A stretch of 8,096 bases of DNA from assembly GCA_015494815.1 (NCBI GenBank), contig WGAK01000191.1, positions 1 through 8,096 on the forward strand, read 5' to 3'. Shown in pieces: positions 1 through 7,403 of this stretch (the stretch's first letter is position 1; the number at the start of each line of letters is the position of its first letter). Origin of the DNA: Anaerolineales bacterium. GTDB lineage: Bacteria > Chloroflexota > Anaerolineae > Anaerolineales > DRMV01. Both the position numbers and the translations under genes were made by a program. The notes below the pieces were generated by a model. It worked only from the letters and a program-made list of their open reading frames with translations, did not search any database and had not been told where the DNA came from.

Positions 1-26
1 CAGTATACCATGCCGCCGGGCCGTAG

Positions 27-32
27 TATAAT
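27..32 (+). promoter_or_regulatory. acnA: Putative -10 box of the acnA promoter
   Basis: A perfect TATAAT lies 45 bases before the acnA start codon. A -35 element 17 bases upstream would be TATACC (4-9), only a weak match, so the promoter may need an activator or have a poor -35. Transcription would be expected to begin around 38-40, giving a leader of about 37 bases. Confidence 0.6.
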
Positions 33-34
33 CC

Positions 35-66
35 CCTTACACTTCCGCCGCCCGCGGCGTGTAAGG
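35..66. repeat. Inverted repeat over the acnA transcription start and ribosome binding site
   Basis: CCTTACAC (35-42) and GTGTAAGG (59-66) are perfect 8-bp inverted arms separated by 16 bases. The spacer holds a smaller inverted pair, GCCG (47-50) and CGGC (55-58). The left arm spans the expected transcription start and the right arm contains most of the Shine-Dalgarno sequence (AAGGAG, 63-68). It could be a repressor operator, or, if transcription starts at or before 35, an RNA hairpin hiding the ribosome binding site. The sequence alone does not decide which. Confidence 0.55.
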
Positions 67-76
67 AGTGCATACG

Positions 77-2794
<2,718 letters not shown>

Positions 2795-2814
2795 AGCCCA
2801 GAGGTGCCCCAACC

Positions 2815-2846
2815 GGCCCCCGGGTCGCCCGGCTCGGGGGCCTTTT
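2815..2846 (+). terminator. Intrinsic terminator after acnA
   Basis: GGCCCCCG (2815-2822) pairs perfectly with CGGGGGCC (2835-2842) around a 12-base loop and is followed at once by TTTT. It begins 20 bases after the acnA stop codon, as expected for a rho-independent terminator. Confidence 0.8.
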
Positions 2847-3060
2847 CGCGGCGGGTGTGCGGCACGCCAGGGCAGCCTCAGGCGTCAGCCGACGAGGGCC
2901 TGGGCATTTCGCGAGGCGGCAAGGTTCCCGGGGCGCAACGGCGCCGACGCCCCACAGAGCGCTTCGCGGCCTCGCCATGACCCATGTGCGGGCGCGTACC
3001 GCGGGCCACGCACCGCGCATGTCTTCCGACGACCCTTGCATCCACTCATTTCGGCGATTT
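2847..3060. other. Spacer without a recognised gene
   Basis: Between the acnA terminator and the next promoter I see no convincing coding region: the open frames start without a Shine-Dalgarno sequence, match nothing I recognise, and either strand can be read open because of the high GC content. One possible hairpin is GGGGCG (2930-2935) with CGCCCC (2948-2953). There is no tRNA-like or U-tract-ended structure that would support a small RNA gene. Confidence 0.5.
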
Positions 3061-3063
3061 CCC

Positions 3064-3091
3064 TTGCCAAACACGCGATTTGTGGTACACT
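3064..3091 (+). promoter_or_regulatory. Sigma70-type promoter for the leader peptide and barrel gene
   Basis: TTGCCA (3064-3069) and TACACT (3086-3091) match the -35 and -10 consensus in 4 and 4-5 of 6 positions, with a 16-base spacer. Transcription would start near 3098, giving about 40 untranslated bases before the leader peptide. These include a small hairpin, GCACC (3101-3105) with GGTGC (3113-3117). Confidence 0.65.
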
Positions 3092-3138
3092 ACCCCCGCA
3101 GCACCCGTCAAAGGTGCGCCGATTTTCAGGATTTTGCG

Positions 3139-3252
3139 ATGGCTCAAGTCACCCTCTCCCCCACGGATTGGCGGCAGCCGAACCTCCTCATTCTGGTTGG
3201 GCTCATTTTGCGCGCGCCGCACCCCCCGGGGGAGCAGGTGGCCTTGGCCTGA
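3139..3252 (+). CDS. Branched-chain amino acid leader peptide (attenuator peptide)
   Basis: This is a 37-codon open frame from ATG 3139 to TGA 3252, with AGGA (3128-3131) 7 bases before the start and a promoter 48 bases upstream. Codons 16-24 read LLILVGLIL: eight of nine are Leu, Ile or Val (CTC CTC ATT CTG GTT GGG CTC ATT TTG). Such a run just before a terminator is the hallmark of ribosome-mediated attenuation, as in the ilv and leu leaders. A ribosome stalled there (3184-3210) would leave the downstream antiterminator strand free, whereas one reaching the stop codon would crowd it. The peptide itself probably has no function. The same frame is open back to a GTG at 2857, but that would cross the promoter and lacks a ribosome binding site, so the short form is preferred. 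Its translation is inferred, not shown. Confidence 0.75.
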   Translation: MAQVTLSPTDWRQPNLLILVGLILRAPHPPGEQVALA

Positions 3253-3292
3253 TGCCCACCGCTCCGGCTCATCCAGCGCCGCTCCCCCGGGG
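3224..3292 (+). promoter_or_regulatory. Predicted antiterminator pairing of the attenuator
   Basis: CCCCGGGGGAGC (3224-3235), inside the last third of the leader peptide, is a perfect 12-base complement of GCTCCCCCGGGG (3281-3292). The latter includes the 5' strand and loop of the terminator, so the two structures exclude each other. A competing upstream strand exists: CTCCCCC (3156-3162) can pair with GGGGGAG (3228-3234). This gives the 1:2, 2:3 and 3:4 logic expected of an attenuator. Confidence 0.65.
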
Positions 3293-3308
3293 AGCGGCGT
3301 TTGCGTTT
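3277..3308 (+). terminator. Attenuator terminator hairpin
   Basis: CGCCGCTCC (3277-3285) pairs perfectly with GGAGCGGCG (3291-3299) around the five-base loop CCCGG. It is followed by TTTGCGTTT, an interrupted and therefore imperfect U tract. It lies 24 bases after the leader stop codon and 31 bases before the next start codon, where an attenuator terminator should be. Confidence 0.65.
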
Positions 3309-3330
3309 GGGCCCCCGAAGGAGGAGAATC

Positions 3331-4143
3331 ATGTCCGCCACGGTACGCTTTTATGACGCCACCCTGACCCGCGGCCTGGGGCAACCCGGCCGTGCCTTGT
3401 CGTCCGCCCAACGCCAGGCCCTGGCGCGCGAGTTGGACGCCGGCCGCGTGGACTACATCGAGGTGGCCTGGTGGGACGCATCCGCCGACCGGGTCGCCTG
3501 GACGGTCACCGACCTGCGGCCCCGCCATGCGCGACCGGCGATGCAAGTGCCCTTAGGGCCGGACGCCGCGGCCAACGCCCGACGGATGCAGGCCGCCCGC
3601 GAGGCCGATGTGCCCGTGCTCACCCTGCACATCCCCGCGGCGGTGGCGCCCAGCGCCTGGCGCGCCGCCGTGGAGCAGGCCCGCGCGGCCCAGGTCGAGG
3701 TACTGGTGGTGCTGGAGGACTTCTACCGCTTCCAGCAGCAACACCCCGCGGCCGCGTGGGAACGGGTGCAGGCCGCGCTGCAGGCCGGCGCGCACGCGGT
3801 CACCCTGGACGACGCGCGCGGCGAGGCCCTGCCCTGGGAGATGGCCCTGCTGATGCACGCGGCCGTGCGGCGGTTCCCTGCCGCGGTGCTGGGGGTGTCG
3901 GGGGGCAATGCCAACGCCTGCGCGGACGACAACGCGCTGGTCGCGGTGCGGCAAGGCGCGCGGCTGGTGCACGGCACGCTCCACGGCCTGGGCCGGGGGC
4001 AAGGCTACGCGGACCTGGGCTATGTGCGCGCCACCCTCTTCCGCGAGCGAGGCCCCGCGCGCGACGACGAGCAGACCCTGCGCGTGCTGTGGGAAGCCGG
4101 GCAAACCCTGGACCACTGGCTCTACGCGCCCACCCGGGCCTGA
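3331..4143 (+). CDS. Citramalate/isopropylmalate synthase-like barrel protein lacking metal ligands
   Basis: This 270-residue protein resembles the N-terminal DRE-TIM barrel of citramalate synthase-like enzymes. Shared features by eye are FYDATL (7-12) for the family's YDTTL, VDYIEVAW (40-47) for VDYIEGGW, LEDFYRF (128-134) for the EHFFDG region, and GTLHGLGRGQGYADL (215-229) for GTINGYGERCGNANL. The family's catalytic Arg and metal-binding Asp (LRDG) are replaced by T13 and R14, and the metal-binding HxHN is replaced by SGGN (190-193). Known synthases of this family need a divalent metal, so ordinary synthase activity is unlikely. The C-terminal linker and regulatory domain (family total about 500 residues) is absent. 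The frame is intact with neighbour-like codon use, so I do not call it a pseudogene. The ATG at 3331 has AAGGAGGAG (3318-3326) four bases upstream. The preceding attenuator suggests control by Leu/Ile/Val supply. True function unknown. Confidence 0.8.
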   Translation: MSATVRFYDATLTRGLGQPGRALSSAQRQALARELDAGRVDYIEVAWWDASADRVAWTVTDLRPRHARPAMQVPLGPDAAANARRMQAAREADVPVLTLHIPAAVAPSAWRAAVEQARAAQVEVLVVLEDFYRFQQQHPAAAWERVQAALQAGAHAVTLDDARGEALPWEMALLMHAAVRRFPAAVLGVSGGNANACADDNALVAVRQGARLVHGTLHGLGRGQGYADLGYVRATLFRERGPARDDEQTLRVLWEAGQTLDHWLYAPTRA

Positions 4144-4149
4144 AGGCTT

Positions 4150-4209
4150 GCCTCGGCGGGGGTCGCGCGCGTCGAGGCGCGACTTCTCGGCCTCCCGGGG
4201 GTTTCCTTT
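4150..4209 (+). other. Alternative hairpins after the barrel gene, possible terminator
   Basis: GTCGCGC (4162-4168) pairs with GCGCGAC (4177-4183), extendable with G-U pairs. A second strand, CGAGGC (4173-4178), can instead pair with GCCTCG (4150-4155), or its GAGGC with GCCTC (4190-4194). T-rich sequence, TTTCCTTTT, comes only at 4202-4210. It may terminate the upstream transcript, but no hairpin is directly followed by a U run, so the call is weak. Confidence 0.3.
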
Positions 4210-4220
4210 TATGACTTTTG

Positions 4221-4240
4221 GCCGTCACGCGCGTGACGGC
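4221..4240. repeat. Perfect 20-bp palindrome upstream of degV
   Basis: GCCGTCACGCGCGTGACGGC is a perfect palindrome ending 26 bases before the degV start codon and 11 bases before its Shine-Dalgarno sequence. It could be the operator of a dimeric regulator, or in RNA an 8-bp hairpin with a GCGC loop. I found no second copy in this window and recognise no specific regulator family from it. Confidence 0.6.
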
Positions 4241-4266
4241 GCATCCCTGGCGAGGAGTTGACATCT

Positions 4267-5118
4267 ATGAGCAAGCCCGTAGCCGTGGTCACCGACAGCA
4301 CGGCCACCGTTCCCCAGGCCCTGGTCGAAGAATACAACATGACGGTGGTGCCGCTGCAAGTCATCTGGGGCGACCGGACTTTTCTCGACGGGGTTGACAT
4401 CACCCCAGAGACTTTCTATCAGCGTTTGCGCACGGCCGAGGTGCTGCCTACCACCTCGCAGCCGTCCGCGGCCGCGTTCGCGGAGGTCTACCAGCGTCTG
4501 CACGAGCAGGGATACGACATCCTGGCCGTGCTGATTTCGTCCAAACTCTCGGGCACCATCGCCTCGGCCGAGCAGGCCAAAGGTCTGGTCCCCGAGGCCA
4601 CGGTGGAAATCGTGGACTCGCTGCAAACCGCGATGGCGTTGGGCTTTCAGGCCGTGGCCGCGGCCCGGGCCGCCGCGCAGGGTGCCAGCCTGGCCGAAGC
4701 CAAGGCCGTGGCCGAAAAGGCGCGCGACCTTTCGGGCGTGTTGCTGCTGCCCGAAACCTTGGAGTACCTGCACCGGGGCGGCCGCATCGGCGGCGCGGCC
4801 CGGTTGTTCGGCACCATGCTCAACATCAAGCCCATCCTGGAAGTGCGCGCCGGCCGGGTGGAGCCCGCGGACAAAGTGCGCTCGCGCAAGAAGGCCCGCA
4901 AGCGCATCGTCGAACTGGCCCTGGAACGCATGGGCGGGCGCACCCCCGTGCGCGTGGCCGTGCTGCACGCGGACGCGGAAGACGAGGCCCAACTCATCAT
5001 GGACATGCTGAAGGCCCAGGTCGCCCCCGAAGAAGCCTACATCACCCCCGTGAGCCCCACCGTGGGCGTGCATGTGGGCCCCGGCACGGTGGGCATCACC
5101 TTCCTGGCCGGCATGTAA
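4267..5118 (+). CDS. DegV family fatty-acid-binding protein (FakB-like)
   Basis: This 283-residue protein has the full DegV signature series: VVTDSTATVP near the N-terminus, TSQPS around residue 60, SSKLSGTIASA around 90, LEYLHRGGRIGGAA in the middle, KPIL, and a C-terminal HVGPGTVGI. DegV proteins bind a single long-chain fatty acid. In Firmicutes they act as FakB, presenting the fatty acid to the kinase FakA, which makes acyl-phosphate for phospholipid synthesis. No FakA gene is in the window, so the kinase partner here is unproven. The ATG at 4267 is used because GAGGAG (4252-4257) lies 9 bases upstream; a TTG at 4258 overlaps that region. A perfect palindrome sits just upstream and a strong hairpin just downstream, so it is probably its own transcription unit, although I see no convincing promoter for it. 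It could also be read through from the barrel gene. Confidence 0.95.
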   Translation: MSKPVAVVTDSTATVPQALVEEYNMTVVPLQVIWGDRTFLDGVDITPETFYQRLRTAEVLPTTSQPSAAAFAEVYQRLHEQGYDILAVLISSKLSGTIASAEQAKGLVPEATVEIVDSLQTAMALGFQAVAAARAAAQGASLAEAKAVAEKARDLSGVLLLPETLEYLHRGGRIGGAARLFGTMLNIKPILEVRAGRVEPADKVRSRKKARKRIVELALERMGGRTPVRVAVLHADAEDEAQLIMDMLKAQVAPEEAYITPVSPTVGVHVGPGTVGITFLAGM

Positions 5119-5151
5119 TTCCTTTGCGGGTAAGGCACACCCCCTTTTGGC

Positions 5152-5178
5152 CCGGGCCGGGATGGTATCCCGGCCCGG
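5152..5178. repeat. 12-bp stem hairpin after degV
   Basis: CCGGGCCGGGAT (5152-5163) and ATCCCGGCCCGG (5167-5178) are perfect inverted arms around the loop GGT, 33 bases after the degV stop. As RNA it would be very stable and could stop transcription, but no T run follows on either strand, so it is not a classical intrinsic terminator. Its right arm ends where a -35 box for the next promoter would be, so it could instead bind a regulator. Confidence 0.6.
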
Positions 5179-5200
5179 CGCGCGTCCGCGGCAATCGCGG

Positions 5201-5206
5201 TACAAT
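5201..5206 (+). promoter_or_regulatory. Putative -10 box of the cytidylyltransferase operon
   Basis: TACAAT matches the -10 consensus in 5 of 6 positions and lies 33 bases before the GTG start codon. No -35-like hexamer is present 16-18 bases upstream (the area is GCGCGC), so the promoter is either weak or activator-dependent. Transcription would start near 5213. Confidence 0.45.
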
Positions 5207-5239
5207 CAACATGCCCGAACCGCGGGCCTGGAGCGCATC

Positions 5240-6475
5240 GTGACCGCTGTCGAAGTGCTGGCCATCATCCCCGCGCGGGGGGGCTCCAAGAGCATCCCGC
5301 GCAAGAACATCAAGCCCTTTGCCGGGCATCCCCTGCTGGCATACAGCATCGCCGCGGGCCTGCAAGCCCGTACCGTCACCCGGGTCATCGTTTCCACCGA
5401 CGACCCGGCCATCGCGGCCGTGGCCCGGGAATACGGCGCGGAGGTGCCCTTTTTGCGGCCCGCGCATCTGGCCCAGGACCACACCCCCGACCTGCCCGTC
5501 TTCGTGCACGCGTTGACCTGGCTGGCCGAGCACGAAGGCTACCGGCCCGACCTGGTGGTGCAACTCCGCCCCACCAGTCCCATTCGCCCGCGCGATTTGG
5601 TGGACCGGGCAGTGGAACTGCTGCAGGCCCACCCCGAGGCCGACTCGGTACGCGGCGTGGTGCCCGCGGGGCAAAATCCCCACAAAATGTGGCGCGTCGG
5701 GCCCGACGGCCGCCTGATACCCCTGCTCACCGTGCCCGGCATCCCCGAGCCGTACAACGCGCCCCGGCAGCAATTGCCGCCGGTCTACTGGCAAACCGGG
5801 CACATTGATGTCATCTACCCGCGCACCATGCTGGAAAAGCACTCCATGACGGGCGAGGTCATCCTGCCCGTGTTCATTGACCCCCGCTACACCGTGGACC
5901 TGGACACGCCCCGCGACTGGGAGCGAGCCGAATACCTGGCCGTCTACGGCGACCTGGACATGGTCTGGCCCGGCCGCCAGCCCCGCCCCCTGCCCGAACG
6001 CGTGGGCCTCATCGTCTTCGACTTCGACGGCGTGTTCACCGACAATCGGGTGTGGGTGGACCAGACCGGCCGCGAGGCCGTGGCCGCCCACCGGGGCGAC
6101 GGCATGGGCGTGGCGCTGCTGCGTCGCGCGGGGGTGCCCATGCTGATTTTGTCCACCGAGACCAACCCCGTGGTCGCGGCCCGGGCCCGCAAACTGGGCC
6201 TGCCCGTGCTGCACGGCGTGGACGACAAGGCCGCGGCCCTGCGGGCTTACCTGGCCGAACACGGCTTCCGGCCCGAAGAAACCATCTACATCGGCAACGA
6301 CATCAACGACATCCCATGCTTCGAGGTGGTGGCCTGGGCCGCGGTAGTGGCCGACGCACACCCCGAGGCCCGGCGGGCCGCGGACGCGGTACTGCCCCAG
6401 CCCGGCGGCTTTGGTGCGGTGCGGGCCCTGGCCGACCGGCTGCTGCGGGAAGGGCGCGTGGGCCAGCCGCGTTGA
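5240..6475 (+). CDS. neuA: Acylneuraminate (nonulosonate) cytidylyltransferase fused to a HAD phosphatase
   Basis: This is a two-domain protein of 411 residues. Residues 1-235 form a CMP-sugar synthetase with IPARGGSKSIPRKN (10-23), the nucleotide-binding signature, and LRPTSPIR (109-116). It should activate a sialic-acid-like sugar acid with CTP. Residues 255-405 form a KdsC-like HAD phosphatase: DFDGVFTD (261-268) with nucleophile D261 and acid D263, S305 in LILST, K330 in GVDDK, and GNDIND (352-357). All HAD catalytic motifs are present. The GTG at 5240 is chosen because the IPARGGSK motif then falls at residue 10 and TGGAG (5229-5233) lies 6 bases upstream. The longer frame back to 5072 would overlap degV. 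The sugar could be sialic, legionaminic or pseudaminic acid; KDO is less likely from the motifs. No other sugar-acid synthesis gene is in the window. The next gene follows after 10 bases. Confidence 0.92.
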   Translation: MTAVEVLAIIPARGGSKSIPRKNIKPFAGHPLLAYSIAAGLQARTVTRVIVSTDDPAIAAVAREYGAEVPFLRPAHLAQDHTPDLPVFVHALTWLAEHEGYRPDLVVQLRPTSPIRPRDLVDRAVELLQAHPEADSVRGVVPAGQNPHKMWRVGPDGRLIPLLTVPGIPEPYNAPRQQLPPVYWQTGHIDVIYPRTMLEKHSMTGEVILPVFIDPRYTVDLDTPRDWERAEYLAVYGDLDMVWPGRQPRPLPERVGLIVFDFDGVFTDNRVWVDQTGREAVAAHRGDGMGVALLRRAGVPMLILSTETNPVVAARARKLGLPVLHGVDDKAAALRAYLAEHGFRPEETIYIGNDINDIPCFEVVAWAAVVADAHPEARRAADAVLPQPGGFGAVRALADRLLREGRVGQPR

Positions 6476-6485
6476 GGAGGCGCGC

Positions 6486-7403
6486 GTGGCAACGACACAC
6501 CGCGATTTCACCCTGGCCTTGGGCGGTGGGGGCGCCAAAGGCTATGCGCACCTGGGCGTGCTGCAAGTGTTGGAGGACTACGGCCTGCGGCCCGCGGCCA
6601 TCGCGGGCACCAGCGTGGGCGCCATCGTCGGCGCGCTGCTGGCCGCGGGCTACACCGCGCGCCAGGCCGAGCATTTCATCCGCAGCGTGCCCGCGGACGA
6701 GGCCTTTCGGCGCCAAAACCACAGCCTGCCCTCGTTCCTGGGCCTGGCGGGCATCGAGGCCATGCTGCACACCGCCCTGGGCCCCGAGCGCACTTTCGAC
6801 CAACTCGACCTGCCCTTTGGCGTCACCGCGGTGGACCTGCACACCGGCCGTCTGGTCTATCTGCGCCGAGGGCCGGTGGTGCCCGCGGTGCTGGCCTCGG
6901 CCGCGGTGCCCGGCATCTTCCCGCCGGTGCCCTGGGGCGACGAACACTTGCTGGTGGACGGGGGCGTGCTGGACAATGTGCCCGTGCGCCTGGCCCGCCG
7001 CCTGGCACCGGGGCTGCCCGTGGTGGCCGTGGTGCTCACGCCCAGGCCCGAGGCCCTGACCGCGGACCAGGATGTGCGCTTTCTGGCCGATGTGCCCGTG
7101 TTCGGCAAGGCCATCCAGCGGCTGCGCTATGTGCAGGCCCTCAACTATTTCATGCGGGCCGTGGACATTGCCGGCGCGCATCTCACCCACTGGCGGCTGC
7201 ATCACGACCGCCCCGAGGTGGTCATCGCCCCGCCGGTGGGCGATGTGGGCCTGCTGGCCGGGAACGAAGTGGCCGACGATGTCATTGCCCGCGGCCGCCG
7301 CGCCGCGGAAGAAGCCCTGCCCGCGCTGCAACGGGCTCGTCAACCCTGGCGCCGCTGGTGGCGCCGTCGCCCATCCCACGATGACGAGGTGCTGGAACTG
7401 TGA
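6486..7403 (+). CDS. Patatin-like phospholipase (RssA/NTE type)
   Basis: This 305-residue protein is a patatin-family serine lipid hydrolase. The oxyanion-hole glycine stretch GGGGAKG is at residues 13-19, the nucleophile elbow GTSVG (41-45) carries Ser43, and the catalytic aspartate is D158 in DGG (158-160), giving the Ser-Asp dyad. The motif order and the start ALGGGGAKGYAHLGVLQVLE are typical of the bacterial RssA/NTE subgroup, cytoplasmic or peripheral membrane proteins that cleave acyl esters of phospholipids or lysophospholipids. There is no signal peptide or clear membrane segment. The C-terminus is Arg-rich and ends in DDEVLEL. The GTG at 6486 follows GAGGAGG (6474-6480) by 5 bases and lies 10 bases after the previous stop, and the next start overlaps its stop codon, so it is the middle gene of an operon. 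The substrate cannot be told from sequence. Confidence 0.93.
   Translation: MATTHRDFTLALGGGGAKGYAHLGVLQVLEDYGLRPAAIAGTSVGAIVGALLAAGYTARQAEHFIRSVPADEAFRRQNHSLPSFLGLAGIEAMLHTALGPERTFDQLDLPFGVTAVDLHTGRLVYLRRGPVVPAVLASAAVPGIFPPVPWGDEHLLVDGGVLDNVPVRLARRLAPGLPVVAVVLTPRPEALTADQDVRFLADVPVFGKAIQRLRYVQALNYFMRAVDIAGAHLTHWRLHHDRPEVVIAPPVGDVGLLAGNEVADDVIARGRRAAEEALPALQRARQPWRRWWRRRPSHDDEVLEL

Noticed and set aside
2857..3138. An N-terminal extension of the leader peptide into a 131-residue protein
   Set aside because: The frame is open, but its GTG start lacks a Shine-Dalgarno sequence, the extension crosses the likely promoter, and its composition is Arg-rich as for random GC-rich DNA.
3098..3330. A T-box riboswitch before the barrel gene
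   Set aside because: I see no T-box bulge sequence (TGGNACC-type) or long specifier stem in the leader; the coding-type Leu/Ile/Val run with alternative hairpins fits peptide attenuation better.
3331..4143. Calling the barrel gene a functional citramalate or isopropylmalate synthase
   Set aside because: The metal ligands and catalytic arginine expected of those enzymes are replaced and the C-terminal domain is missing, so the enzyme name would be unsupported.
4225..5205. A 326-codon minus-strand open frame opposite degV
   Set aside because: No recognisable motif, and degV on the + strand shows every family signature with a good ribosome binding site.
5096..6538. A 480-codon minus-strand open frame opposite the cytidylyltransferase gene
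   Set aside because: Same artefact: low-complexity His/Gly/Val-rich translation with no motif, opposite a well-recognised two-domain enzyme.
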